Part shown: positions 1 to 12,486 of the stretch, piece after piece
How positions within the stretch are numbered: the stretch's first letter is position 1
Layout of the letters: each line of letters begins with the position of its first letter
DNA from: Cryptomeria japonica
Lineage: Eukaryota; Streptophyta; Pinopsida; Cupressales; Cupressaceae
DNA length: 64,000 nt
Direction: 5' to 3'
Assembly: GCF_030272615.1 (NCBI RefSeq)
Contig: NC_081415.1
Coordinates: forward strand, 599,955,644 to 600,019,643
The notes under the pieces: generated by a model
Seen by the model: the letters and a program-made list of their open reading frames with translations, nothing else
Told to the model about the DNA's origin: nothing
Databases searched by the model: none
Position numbers and translations under genes: made by a program

Positions 1-776
1 AACTCTCCTTCATCGTAAGCTACATTAATATGACATTTTCCCTCCTTTTTTTAAATCTTATTTGATTTGTTTGATCTGTGGCTATTTTTTGATCTTGCTT
101 GATCTATGGCCATTTTATGATCTTGCTTGATCCGTGGGTATGGATTTCTGCATTTCTATTGGATAAGAGTACATGAGGTGGATTTATGGGAGGTAAATTT
201 TAATTTTTTTTGCATTAATTGTTTGTTTTCAATCGAATGGAGAGCCTCACAATTGCTCTATTTAATGTTTCAGGTCCCAGATTTGGTGGTTGCAAACTAG
301 AATCTGAACATTTATATTCAGAAGCTGGCTATTAGAGGATGACAAGTTGAACAATTGTGAATGAGTGATGGGACTGTTTTGCCTCACAAGTTGGTCAACC
401 ATATATCAGTGATTTGACACTTTATCATGTAAAATTGTACAAATTGTAATACAATGTTTTATATTTGTTTTATAAAATTGTACAAATATTAATATAATCA
501 TTTTACAACTGTATTTTATATTACATCAAAAGTGTGTTGAGTTGTAGGAATGTTGTTTTAATTTATTTAATATGAAACATGTATTGAATGTTTTTTGTTT
601 AATAGTTGCATGAAATTTAGTAAATCAATGATACATGCCATAATAATTCAAACTGATTTGATGTATTGCAATTATTGATATATAAAGACACAAAAAATGA
701 TATATTTTTTTTCAAAGAATAGTTTTTATTTTTACAATTATTGGAACAAAAGGTATCAACAACCCTCACAATAATT
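1..776. other. AT-rich intergenic DNA, no gene seen
   Basis: No open frame of convincing length or motif content is visible. The only structure I see is a short 28-bp tandem repeat near its left end. Sequence similarity to the upstream LTR of element C stops at about position 777, so this stretch is either flank or unrelated DNA that replaced the rest of the left LTR of C. Confidence 0.5.
71..143. repeat. 28-bp tandem repeat, about 2.6 copies
   Basis: Three successive units begin TTGATCTGTGG, TTGATCTATGG and TTGATCCGTGG at 71, 99 and 127. The first two are a full 28 bases and end in GATCTTGC. The units differ by a few bases, so the duplication is not recent. Confidence 0.75.
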
Positions 777-777
777 G

Positions 778-1205
778 GTACATGCTCAACTACTTGGTCC
801 TTTCCCCTAGTCATGCCTCACAAGTGGTCTCGCTTTCTATTACATGGATGTGTGGAGCTTTTTGCATCGCTTTGAAGTGACACAAAATGACATGACGAAG
901 AGTCTCACCCTTGAGAAAACTACAACATCAAAACATCCTGCGGAGCAAACACGTGTCTCTCGAATTTCGTCCCAACCAGTTGTATTAAAAAAATCACAAG
1001 AGAGGACAAAGGTGATGCCATGTGGCGCTCAAGCGGGGCTCCGCAATACAAAAGAAGAGAAGGCTCATAAAAAGACAGGCCACGCCAAAACGTGGTGGGC
1101 ATACGTGAACTGCAACCTTAATCCTGCCCAATCAAAAAGAGGGCCACGAGCCTAAGCAAAATAAAAGGGGGCGTTTATGGGGCAATGTGGATTATAAATC
1201 CACAG
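778..1205 (-). repeat. Partial left (3') LTR of element C
   Basis: This block aligns along its length, at roughly 80-85% by eye, with the sequence recreated when element A is removed from 15081-15116 plus 30516-30892. Both copies end in ATAAATCCACA, as expected for an LTR whose minus-strand start is TGTGGATT. On the minus strand it would be the U3 part of the 3' LTR, and it directly follows the last ORF of element C. Only about 430 bp are shared, and similarity fails near 777, so the rest of the LTR is missing or replaced. No good polypurine tract is seen at 1206-1225. A dispersed repeat unrelated to C is the alternative. Confidence 0.5.
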
Positions 1206-1263
1206 CTTTCTAGTGACTTTTGGGAAATTGTGCCTACGAGATGACGACACCCAAGACTTTGAT

Positions 1264-4200
1264 TTATGCGCTTGCTTCGAAGAGTTGGTCGAGGGACTTC
1301 TGCAAAGGGAGCCAATCGCCTACTGAGGGAAAAGTTTGGGACTTAAGACTTTGATGATCCTGACCCAAATCAATGATTTCTTTAAAAGGCATGCCACTTA
1401 TCTTGTTAAGAGCTAGCTCAATGAGAATGCGGGGCCGAGCTAAGAGGTGAATCGATTCTTCAATCTCACCAGCATTAGGAGTGTCACTCAAAGCTTGGAG
1501 ATACGACTGGTCCTGATGACGTTTATCTATCAAGTCTAGAACCTACTCGATCTTCATAACTGAGTCATCACGGAGGAAAGGTGAAGGGAGGCCATTCTTC
1601 ACAAACTGCTCAAATCGGTCCCTTATGTGCCCAATCAAATATTTCAATGATGTCAAGCTAGACATAGCTCGAACAATTGCCTTATTACAATTTATGAGCT
1701 TATTTTACTTCCTTGCCATTGCTCTGTGATATTCAATCCCTATTGCAGTCAACTTCTGATTAGGAAGCAACATATAGCCAGTTGATTAGCTTCTGAGAGC
1801 CGAGAATCTTAGGTGCAATGGACTACATGATCTGCTCAATGGTACTGGCTATGTCGACACACAATGTCTGGGCACCTGCTAAGAATTTGAGGACCGGTTG
1901 CAAAGAGGCAAAAGATTGGTTCACCCTCTCCCAACCCGAGGTTTACAACTGTTGTATTATAGGAGTAAAATCTATGGGAGGAATAGGAGGAAGTGCGGAA
2001 GGTTTCGAGAGGAGCTTGATTTCAACATCCTTCAATTCTAGTTTCTTAATCAACTCTTTAGTCTTCGGGGTTGCGTCAGACACTTGCTATTGTAGCCTTG
2101 TGATCTCCACAATCTTTTCTTGTACTTCTTTATGCCTTTGGCAATGACTGTTGTGTTCACTTTCCAAAGCCACTCTTGCATCATGCAACTCCTTACCAAG
2201 TTGGGCTTGCTTATCTTGTAATTTTTGCAATGCCTGCTCTTTTGCCTTCTTCGCCTCTACGAGGAGAACTTATGTGCCACTCAGCTCCTGGTAATACTAA
2301 TCCTTCTCTTTGATGGTGGCCTATAATTGGGCTTGGATTCGAGCTACATCTGAGGAAACTTGCCCGCATCCATAAAAGATCCTGCTCCTTTTCCTGAAAC
2401 TTTTTGATTGATTCATTCTTTGTGGTCTCTTCCGCCTGTAATTGGGCTTCTGCTTTGCTTAATTCATTCTAGAGCCTCTCTCTTTCCACTTTCTCTTACT
2501 GAGCTTTAGACTGAGTTCAGGCGATTTCTGCCTCCCTAGCTTTCTCTCTTTTCTGTAAATGCTTGACTGTGGCTTTAATGGCCTCCAACTCAGTCATGAC
2601 CTTCTCTAAGCGTCGAAAATGCTTCAAGAAATTTGACGATACCACCCTCTAGGTTCCCTCCATGAGTTCTACTTTATCTTGCGGCCTCACATGTTTCAAG
2701 ATGTTTCCAACGACGTGCATTGTATATTCCTTCGACCTCATTTGTCTTGTCGCTTTGATGATATTTGGTGTCATGGCTGCAAACAATAGGTTCTCATGAT
2801 CTTCGTTGTATAGAGTCTAGGTACTAGGCTCAACAAGTCTCTGAACATCCTTTTCTCTTTATTTTTGTGACCTTTGAGCTCGAGTGAGCCTATCGTAAGT
2901 TACCTATTGGATGAAATCAGATGGAGATGGAATGGGTTGCCTTGCGAAAGGGACCCCGGGAGGAAGAGCAAATGGAATTGAGACCATGGGGTTTTTCCAT
3001 TGATTCTGAATAGGCAAAGTAAGGGTGGCAGGAGAAAATGGAGGGATTCATTGTAAAACACCAGTGGGAGGGGAGAAAAGAGGGCCAACACCTATCAATG
3101 TCAGAGGTGTTGGACTTGCAAACCCTAAAGCTTGTACTACTAAAGATGTGGATGTTGATTGACTTGGAGTCATTGCGAAAGGGGAAGCGCTAGCTATTGT
3201 GACAAATGGTGAGAGATTGTGCAGGGAAGTGAACGAAAAGCCAATAGATTCAGAGGTCAATGAAGCCCATGTAGAGATTGCAATTGATATTATAGTAGCA
3301 GGGGAACTTGAGGTAATAGTAGAGGCTTGAAGAATTGAGGCCATTGGTGAAATTAGAGATTGAGTAGAAAGAAGAGGGGGAGAAAAACACACCTGAGCCA
3401 AAGATGTTGTTTGCACGACTGAAACTTAAGTTGCAATGGGTGCTTGTGTCAAAGCATGTACTGAAATAATGGTCGTGTTATGTCTCTTCCTTGAGGTTAT
3501 CAAAACAACATCGAAAGGATTTTGAGACTGAAATGTTTCAATAGGCCTCTTTCTTAAAATTTGTGAGTGAGGCCTCCTTATGGCTTCATATGTCGCTAGA
3601 GGTCGAGAGGGTTGATATATTGGCCTTTGTTTAATCTGTTTACCCTTCTCCCTCCGTTGTTTATTTTCTTGCAAAATAACTGGCTCTGTCATAACAGTAC
3701 CACCTGGGGGAGCTCGTTATAATCACTATCAACACTGTCATTACCACGGTACTTCTTCCATTCCTGTTCAAAAACTTCATTTGTAGGGATGTTCGACATC
3801 CCTGTCCTAAGGTGTTGAATCATATATCTGTATGTCCAAAAGGCCACCCTTTTTTCTTCAGGCCAACCATCCTCATCCATCCTTATTTGCAAAATAGCAG
3901 GGATCTTATTGGCTGGGTCTGCTTTTCTCGTTGGCTTATAAAATTTTAACCATGGTGGTCACTCTTCTTTAGAAACAAAAGCAAGATCCACATATAGATC
4001 ATGGACTTCCTTGGTTGGACTTATCTGGGCCTCCCAATATTCGTGAGGCATGTGTACTATGGGTATCTTCCGCTTCGATAGACAACCATTCAGATCATAG
4101 CTCCATTTGTCATCAATAACTACTTGCCCTAGTTGGACTAGTTTCATGGAAAGAATTCCTTCTACATGAAGCCTTTTATCAAGTGTAATGGGCCCTAACA

Positions 4201-6760
4201 TCTTATGGTCTTGGGTGATAGAAGCGTCATGCCTTCCTGAGCCTATGCAAAGTTTGATTATGGCAGGTGCCTAAAAAATTCCAGGGCTAGGGTACGATTA
4301 GTGACATAGGACGGGAGGCGAAAAGCTTCCTTTGTAAAACCATGGAATCAAATAAGAGAGAAATCCTTACCCAAGATCCAGTCACAATGGGTTTGACACG
4401 ATATCATCTAGCCAATTTGTTCTTTGGAAAAGCAAGTGTAATAATCTAGACCTTGTTTTCTTAAATCATGCAAGGCAGGAGTTAAGAAGGCATCCAAAAA
4501 AACATAAGAATTATAAGTGGCAAATAGGATAGGGGTTCATGCAGTTACAATATTTCTCCTCTTCTCATTATCATGGGTAGATAATTCCATATATTGACTA
4601 AAAAAGTCTACATTTTGGTGCAAAAACATATGGACCAGGAATGAGGTGTCCCTGAACTTATACTGCTTTTTATAATTCATTAGTTGCTCAATGATCTCTT
4701 GAGCGAGGTCCTCTGCAAAATCATAGCAAAATGAATCCTTTTGCTTATGAATCTTGAAAAGCATCCTCATTTGAAATGGGTAGACATTAAAATCATGGTC
4801 AAAAGCAAAAATATACGCCAACATAGAGCAAACGTCCTACGGGTCCTTTTTCTTTAAATCTCTAATTGATATTGGGAATTTTGGAAGATCTTTCTCACCT
4901 GGGTCTCTACCCATTGCACCATTACAAAAGCTCACAACATCCCTCCTCCTTCGTAAGTATCTCTCTACTTCTCTGGAGAATTTCTCTATGTCACTAGTGA
5001 GCAAGGGAATGCACATCATATCTTTAATTGTATCTACACTTATTACCACTTAGAAAATATCCTTGAATAATAGCCAAGTCCAGTTTGAAGTTCTTAGTGC
5101 ATGCATCAATTAATTCAAGGCAATGAGGGACCATTGGAAAAATGTATTGTGGGAGATCAAAATCCCAAATCTTGCATGCCAAAGACACTGGATCACCTTT
5201 TCTCTTATGGACTAGCATCCTCGGACAAGCACGCCCTAGAGGTTCTTTGGTTACTTCCGCTGGTCTGGGTCATAAACCCTTTATACATATTTGTAACTAC
5301 AAAGGGATTCTTAGGCATGCCCCTCTCTTTTTGCTTTGTTTCGACATAGATGGGTTTTGGAGGCATATGATATGTCTGCAAATACATCCACAAAAGAATC
5401 AGTTGTGGTAAGCCTTGCCATGTCACCTGAAACACTTCCTTCTGCTGCCATTTTCTGAAGCATTTCGCTTCTCAATTTTTTCTAAGGCACCAATAATATC
5501 TTTCTCCCTCAGGGCACTACTTTTGCATGCGCATTTGTACAACTTATTAATCTTCTTTAAGATGTTATTACCCTTGATTTTCGCACCGAACGACGAGTTG
5601 AAAATACACTTATGTGCTTGCTTAATGCATGTGCCACCTAGGTTGCTTATGTGAAATTTATTTGCACGATGTTCATGTAGTTGCCACCTCAGCAGGCTAG
5701 AAAGCCACTACGCGTTATTTTGCCATCATCAAATAAGTTCAGACATCTTCCTCAGGGAAAGCACCTCCTCTCACTTGTTGTACGTTTAAGACAACCTACA
5801 AAACATATAAACAAAATATACTCAAGATTTTCCATAATAAGTAAGCTCTACGGATGGATGCATGGCTTAAGCTCATGCCTTGCACACTTCTCGAACTTCT
5901 CTGCAACCAGATTGTAGTCTTTTCCATATTTTTACCCATTGCGACTTTAATTGGTACCACATACCAACTTGCATAGAATAATGAGCTATTAATTCTGCCT
6001 TAAGCTTATACTACTTCATCTATATAAATATCCCTCGAGCAAATGACCATACTTGTCTTAGCATTCAATTTAATTGCTGGAAATAAAGATCATGGATACC
6101 CTTTTAAAGCTAGTGAGCACTACAGTGCAGATAACTTTCTTAGGCAACATTTCTGACTACCGTCTTCAGAGGATGACGAGACACAAGAATCAAGTCCTTA
6201 TTGCAGCCATCAAATGGGTTTTGGGTGAGGATTTTGTAAGCTCTGAGGAATGATACGTGTAAACATGGATATCTATTCCTGGTTCGTGGCTTCACTATTG
6301 GACTTTAATGTGTCGAAGCACCTCATCGTCCACCTTACTGAAGTTCTCTTCCTACAACTGTATCTGGGTGGGTTGGATGAAGTGGTTGACGTTGTAGTTC
6401 CTTACGTGGGAATCCCCATAGCCTCGGAATTGAGGCTCTTTGTTGATCACGGGGAGGTGTTTCCATGGCTACCTTTTGTTTCTAGCTTCAAAACCATGAC
6501 CCTGACACACCGGGATAGGGTGTGGCATGCTAGCGATTTTTTGCTGCATTTGCATTTCCTCATACCTTCTGATGGTGTCTCCTGGTACACCGACTTCAGA
6601 GACTACATCTTCCCTTTATGCTGAATCTTGATGAACCTCTTAGCCCTTATGGCGGTTAAGATCTTTGTAGAATCAGATTTTGATTACATAGGGGGAGAAG
6701 ATGATGAGGAAGATGAAGATGAAGAAGAAGGCTGATGTCCCTCTCTCTTCCTAATTTTAC
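1264..6760 (-). pseudogene. Extra ORF of element C downstream of integrase, function unknown
   Basis: Fragments of one long minus-strand reading frame run from about 6760 to the stop at 1264-1266, shifting among all three frames. The start region is Ser-rich (about 6680-6735). Globular pieces follow at 5435-3690. A Ser/Thr/Pro-rich stretch lies at 3416-3048, and a Lys/Glu/Gln-rich coiled-coil-like stretch is broken across about 2750-2150. The last recognisable piece, 89 residues, lies at 1533-1264. I recognise no catalytic domain. The position after integrase and on the same strand as gag-pol fits the extra ORFs known from several plant gypsy lineages. It is heavily decayed, so a role in packaging or membrane transport would be speculation. 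Confidence 0.5.
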
Positions 6761-7035
6761 TTTTCTGCTCTTAATGTAATATCTGTGGAATTTCTAAGAG
6801 CCAATTTTGCTGTGTATATGTAAAGGAAATCGATACATAATGAAATATAATAGCCTTTTATATTACATGAATCTTAAATTTTCAATGCATTCTTTTATGT
6901 TTTTGCTTTTGGCTCATAAAAAATTGAATGCTTTGAAATGCTTAAGAATTCAAAAACTTTGGACTTAAGCTAGGACAAAAACATAGCCTCAAGGAAAGTG
7001 AACACACAATATTTACATAATCATTTTCAAAAATC

Positions 7036-9290
7036 TTATATGAATGGTGTGAGATGGATTCCATTGACCAGAATCTCTAGTGCTTCACCTTGCATATTCT
7101 CCAACTTGAAAGCGTTATGTTCCTTGCATTCAAAAATACAGAAAGGGTCTTCCCAAAGACTATCAAACTTGGCATGCTGACCAGGCTTAGCACCTCGTTC
7201 GTTATACTTCAACACAAGGTCTGCACATTTGAAACCGGGGTCTGAGCTCCTTTTATCAAACCATTTCTTAACAATTCTTTGTGTGTCATTCAGGGAGTCA
7301 AAATCCTTCTCCCTCTCTTCTTGCAGTTCTAACAGTTCTGCCAACCGGACCTCCATAGGTTCATTTTCCTCCATTTCCAATGACTTGAGCAACTGTAAAG
7401 CTGGGATTTCCAAGGAAACAGGAACCTCGACTTCTTTGCCATAGACTAGCTCATAAGGAGAAGTCTTTAGAATTTGTTTAAGGGTTAGGTGATCAGCCCA
7501 AAGCACATTCCTCAGGTGTATATGCCATTCTCTTTTGTTCGCTGCTCCTATCCTCTTGATGAGCCAAATTAGGTTCTTGTTTATTGATTCTACTAGGCCA
7601 TTCCCTTACGGGTAATAGTTAGAGGATGTGTTGAGATATATACCATGGTCCAGAGCGAACTGCGTGACTCGCAAACCTAGGAACACTTTAGCATTATCTA
7701 AGATGATAGTTTTCAATGGGCCGAACCTTGATACAAGTTCTTCTAAGAAATTTAGGATTTCTGCTTCTATTGCATTCTTTAAAGGGACTGCTTCTTCCCA
7801 CTCGGTAAAATAATCTGTTGCAGTGAGGATCCACTTATGACCAACACTAGATGCAGAGTTTATCATTCCTATGAAATCTAATCCCCACTAGGTGAAAGGC
7901 TCATCCACCATTATAGGCTTTAGAGGCATAGCCACTGAACCAAGGGAAAATCCACAAGAGGGTTAATGGTTAAACTCAATCGAAATAAACATAAAACACA
8001 TAAAAAAGACCATTATACCTTCATGAAGACAGTCTCTTGTTCCTCGGATTAGACCTCCGGTGAAGTGAAGAATGCACCCCTTCCTCACTTGACTTGATTG
8101 GTCCTATGGAAGGATTGTGGATTGCGCTCCACTACACAACAAGATTGGATAATGCTTGATAGAGGGATGGATTGGATAATAATGACTAAGTGTGGCCTGA
8201 TTTTGGCATTATGATGGCATGATGGATGATTTTGGATCTCAAATGGACAACATAAGATTAGATGAAAAGTGGATCTTCATGATTTCTGAGGAGATGAGAC
8301 TCCAATTTATAGATTGGAGGAGGCCAAAATGGAGGGCCAAGATTGATTTTAAAATGAAGGGTTGAAATTGATTTGAAATGGAGGAGACAATTGAGAGGAC
8401 AAGGTGTGGGATTCAAGAGATATGCCATAAAGGCATTTCTTGTCTCCATACCTCTAAGGTTCATGGGGTAGAGTTCCCAAGGACATTGAGAAGAGAAAAA
8501 GGAATATAAAATTCCTTGGAGAAAGGGGAGAGGAATTAAAAATTCCAAAATAAGAGGATGTGTGGGAAGAATAAATGGATAAAGAAATTAAAGATTCCTT
8601 GGGAAGAGGATGCATGGGGAGATTCAAATAATTTGAATTTCTTAGGGATGTGCAAATGAATAAGGGGATTGATTAGGTGGCTTAATGAGTGTTTAGAGTG
8701 CAAGTGGGAAAGTTAGGAGGATGTGACATGAGGAGAGAGAATGAGTGGAGGAATTTAAAATTGAGGAATAATGACAATCATACTTCTAGAAGAATTAATT
8801 AGGCTAGATGATAGGATTAGAAAGGGTGATTTGTAGGAATCACATGATTATCTTAGTTAATTGAAATTAATTAAATAAGTTGGGTTTAGAAGAAATAAGT
8901 GATATTTGATTTTAGAAGGATGGGGGAATAATTAATTTTGATAAATTAATTATAGGACTACTTGATAAATTAATTAAACTTGATTTAATTAATTTTAAGA
9001 AGAAAGAGACCAACACAATTAAATTAATTAATTATGTTGATAGACTTAAATTAATTAAATATTAATTTAATTAATTTTAGGTGTCTATAGCTACATTCTT
9101 GTGTTTATCAACATAAAACCGGCATTCCTTGCATATGCAGACCAGGGCGTGTGCATCGTAGAATAAAGAAGGCCAATAATATCTCGCATGGGTAATTTTT
9201 ATGGCTATGGTCTAGGTGGAACAATGACCTCCTGCAGAGCCATTATGGAAATCATTTAAAATACTTTTCTCTTGCTGCTTGTTCACACAC
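7036..9290 (-). pseudogene. pol: Element C integrase, split by a solo LTR
   Basis: The zinc-binding N-terminus lies at about 9240-9095, with GGH near its start and CKEC near its end, and contains one internal stop. The catalytic core resumes at about 7930 and runs to a stop at 7036. It shows WGLDFIG, ILDNAKVF and GLVESINK, so the D, D and E positions are all still present. The C-terminal part ends HLTPFI. A 1154-bp insertion (7936-9089) separates the two halves at an Ala-Met boundary, duplicating GCTAC. There are further stops, at about 7890 and 7606. Integrase joins the cDNA ends to host DNA. This copy cannot be functional. Confidence 0.85.
7936..9089 (-). mobile_element. Solo LTR inserted in element C integrase
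   Basis: The insert is bounded by GCCAC at 7931-7935 and GCTAC at 9090-9094. This is a 5-bp target duplication with one mismatch, and removing the insert plus one copy restores the integrase reading across the junction. The plus-strand ends read TG...TATA, so the terminal CA has probably mutated. On the minus strand it starts TATAGACACC, then is rich in TTAATTAAAT, and has CTATAAAT at 8312-8304 as a TATA box. No internal coding DNA is present. A solo LTR left by LTR-LTR recombination is the simplest reading. Its layout resembles the D/E gypsy LTR, but I do not claim it is the same family. Confidence 0.7.
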
Positions 9291-9656
9291 TAGAGGAGAA
9301 CTCCATCAAAGTTTCTTTTGAACATGATCATTTCAATCAACCACTAACCACTATTTTGCAACCTATAGAATCGTCTGTTATTATGAGGGAGATCAAGGGG
9401 AAATTTTCTAGTTTGCATGAATTCTATCTGTTAACCAACATTTCTCAGTCACAGACCCCTGGATTAGGACCACTTCACCCTGTTCCACTTTTGGAACCTC
9501 TGTTTCTTGAGCCAGAGATTCACAAAGGCCTTTTCATCGAATTACTTTGGTTGGTTGGACATCAATATTATATTCCAAAATTTTCGTAATCTAGTTGGCT
9601 CTTTTCTCTGTAATCTCCCCCTCCATTATATACTCTTGGACACTCAGGCGAGCCAC

Positions 9657-10148
9657 TTACATTGTTGTCTTGTTACACACAATGAAGTGTTTGAATTTTT
9701 TCAATGTTTTGACAATGGCGAATGCTTTCTTCTCCATGAAGTTATATTTAACTTTGTAATCTTTTAGGGTCTTTGAATGGAAGGTGATCAGGTGCTCTCC
9801 TTTTCCTTCGTTGTCCTTCTGTGTTACCACCATAGCAATGCTAAGTTCACTAGCATAAACATACATTATGAAATATTTAGACAGGTCAAGATTAACCAGA
9901 ATTGGGGTGAATGAGATGGCTTCCTTGATCTTTTCAAACGCTTCTCTAGCTTTAGTCCACCTGAACTGCAGGTCCTTTTTAAGCATCAAAGTGATGGGTC
10001 TTACCAGGCCAACAAAGTCAGAGATGAACTTACTAACAAAGTTAATCTTTCCTAAGAAAAAATGCGCTCCCTTCTTATTGATAGGGAGGGGAAGCTCCTT
10101 AATAGCTTTAACATGATCCAAATCAATAGAAACCCCTTCCTTAGACAC
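9657..10148 (-). pseudogene. pol: Element C connection and RNase H domain of pol
   Basis: The segment continues the RT from the neighbouring frame. It has the palm-to-RNase H connection typical of gypsy pol (the motif LGKINFVSKFI, then RPITLMLKKD), followed by an RNase H with ILVNLDLSK and a strand-like MYVYASELS. The aspartate expected in the latter is not evident. It ends at a stop at 9657. RNase H removes the RNA template after first-strand synthesis. The boundary with RT at 10149-10169 contains a stop. Confidence 0.8.
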
Positions 10149-10169
10149 TATGTGCCTGAGAAATTTTCC

Positions 10170-10802
10170 CTAAGGGACACCAAACACACATTTCTTGGGA
10201 TTTAGTGAGAATCCAAACTCCTGACATTTTTGGAAGACTAAATCTAGGTGGTTGAAGTTCTCCTCTTTAGACTTTGAAAACACTATTAAATCATCAAGAT
10301 AAATCAAGATGAATTTATTTATCATCTCCTTGAATGCAACATCCATTGCATGTTGGAATGTGGCACCTGCATTAGATAAACCAAAAGGCATCTTGGTATA
10401 AGTGAACGCCCCCCACTTGGTGGTGAATGTCATTTTGTGCTGGGCTTCCTCTTTCACTAATACTTGATTGTATCCTGAGAAACCATCCAAAAGAGAGAAT
10501 ATTTCTTAACTTGCCACCATTTGCAAAATCAATTCCATAGATGGCAGTGGGTAATGATCCTTTAGGGAAGCTCTATTTAGGTCCCAGAAATAAACACAGA
10601 GGTGGATATCTCCATTCTTCTTCCATATGGGTACTAAATTGGAAACCCATTTTCTATATTTAATCGAGTAGACTATTCGTGAATCTATCAGCTTGGTCAA
10701 CTCTTGAGGCATGAGAGCTTCAAACTTAGGGTTGATCAACCTCTTTTTCTGTCTAACCAGCTTATCTCCTTTTGATAGCTCAATTGTATGTTGAATGATC
10801 AA
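10170..10802 (-). pseudogene. pol: Element C reverse transcriptase
   Basis: Two adjoining pieces form the fingers and palm of a gypsy RT. At 10802-10506 are VRQKKRLINP, then WVSNLVPIWKKNG and DLNRASLKDHYPLPS. At 10490-10170 are MDGFSGYNQ, MPFGLSNAGATFQ and the catalytic YLDD box in IYLDDLIVFS. A stop separates the pieces at about 10506. In the first piece the usual VDFRDLN region reads VYFWDLN, so the first catalytic aspartate is lost. RT copies the element RNA into cDNA. Confidence 0.88.
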
Positions 10803-11229
10803 AGGGTCATATCCCTTAAGATCATCATATGACCATGCGATGACTCCCTTATACTTATCACATAAATGTATCAGTCTGTCTTTATCATGCTAGGGAACAT
10901 TCTTTCCCACCTTTAGTTTCTTCCCTTCAACAACCTTTAACTTAGTATAATTTCCCTTGTCTACTATGAATTTTCTTACGTCATTCCGAGCATCATCACA
11001 ATCGAGAAAATTATCTAAGGTGATCAGTCCTCTAGGGAGCTTATTAGTTTTGAGCTGAATAATCTGATCCCCATATGCTTCAACTACTTTGGATTGAAGT
11101 TGCTCTGCAAACTCATGGGACTGTTGGATAAAGATTGCTATTTGCTCATCATTTTTGAATACCTTCCAATTTTGATCATTATCTGAAACCACTCTTCTCA
11201 CGATGACCCAAACAAAACATTTATTTTCT

Positions 11230-11640
11230 AATAAGTTAGAAGTAGGGTCAAACTGGGATCCTATTGTAGCCATCTGGTCTGCCACCGCATTTCATTTTTT
11301 AGGGACTCCTTGAATAGTAAAAGGTTCTAAGCTCTCTATTAGATCCCACACTCTGTGTTGATATGAACACATTCAGACATGCTTCGTTGCAGACTATCCC
11401 CAAACTTGTTTTACCACAAGCTCAGAGTCTCTGAGGACTCTCAGCTGCTTGATGCCCATACTTTCAGTGAGGCTCAGTCCATGGACTAGTCCTTTGTATT
11501 CTGCTTCATTATTTGAATAGGGGAACTGGAAATGAAAAGACCTAAGACTTTGCTCTCCGGATGGGGAAGTCAAACAAATGCCTGCCCCAGATCCCATCTA
11601 ACATCTTGCTCCATCAAAATGTAGGGTCCAAAGCTCAAAG
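11230..11640 (-). pseudogene. Element C extra RNase H fold, located before RT
   Basis: The minus-strand frames carry the set of an RNase HI-type domain: a FDGA-like start near 11630 (in a shifted frame), GSGAGICL, SNNEAEYKGL with its glutamate, VLRDSELVVKQV with its aspartate, and a C-terminal MADQMATIGSQF near 11285. This is the second RNase H fold found in some plant gypsy lineages, where I would expect it between the first RNase H and integrase. Here it lies between protease and RT. It is broken by frameshifts near 11590 and 11390. Whether the placement is ancestral or a rearrangement cannot be decided from one copy. Confidence 0.7.
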
Positions 11641-12465
11641 CTTTATTCTCCTCATCTCCCTTTCTATCTCGAGAGTCTTTGGAGACATTAGGGATTACTT
11701 GATCCTCGTCAAAGATTACATATGTTTCAATGTCGGTAGCATGATAGTTTCCAAAGGGATCAAAGTCAATAAATTCATTCAAAAATATCTCTTGATTGGG
11801 TTTATGGTGACTAGTTACTTCCTCATCCTTCGACAATTTCACACAGTACATTTCATCTTTAGTGATGGAAGTGTGAGCTGCCTCAAAATTCATCAAGGCT
11901 TCATCAGCTACATGTTCATAATGCAATGGTTTAGACATAATTTTTAACTTGGCTCCATGCTTAGTTTTTAGAATAAGATGTGACCAATCTAAGGAAAGGT
12001 ATCCACCTATCTTCACTATGAAATCCCTTGATAGGCAAAGGCCAAAATGGGAGGAATATCAATTATTATAACTTCTCGAGGAACTTTGACACTCAGACAA
12101 GCATATAGGGTTAGAGAAAGCTTCCTGATTATGCCTATAGCTTGGACCTTATTTCCATCGAGCTTCATGCCATCTTTATCTAAAGGCTCATATTCTAATT
12201 TTTAAACTTTCACTATTTGCTTTGGCATCACTATAGTAATAGCCCCAAAATCAATCATAGAATTATGAAGCAACTTATCCTTAACAATGAGAGTTAAAAA
12301 GAAAGGGGTTGGATTCAGTTTATCTGCCTTTTCATTTGTAGATGCCTCCCCTTGGTTGGTGAGCACCGTGGCGAAACACATCTGATTCCTGGAATTGGGA
12401 TTTTTGTCTTTCCCCAATGTTGACTCGGTCACAAGTCTAGCCTGAACCTTCTCTGTTTCACCCAA
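11641..12465 (-). pseudogene. Element C protease and linker
   Basis: At 12465-12202 a pepsin-like retroviral protease core is recognisable: NPTPFFLTLIV, then MIDFGAITIVMPKQI. The active-site triplet, normally D-S/T-G, reads D-F-G, so the catalytic aspartate remains but its neighbour is changed. A linker with acidic patches follows at 12016-11641, in another frame, leading into the RNase H fold. The protease would cut the polyprotein. This copy is frameshifted. Confidence 0.65.
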
Positions 12466-12486
12466 TGCTTCTCACAACAAATATTT

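Noticed and set aside
844-1155. 103-aa plus-strand ORF
   Set aside because: It lies inside the repeated LTR-like block, and the copy at 30516-30892 does not keep the frame. Treated as chance.
6250-6624. 124-aa plus-strand ORF
   Set aside because: The reverse strand reads as part of the extra ORF of element C, with only point stops.
9272-9767. Plus-strand ORFs of 86-105 aa
   Set aside because: They lie opposite decayed pol of element C, whose minus-strand domains are recognisable on both sides.
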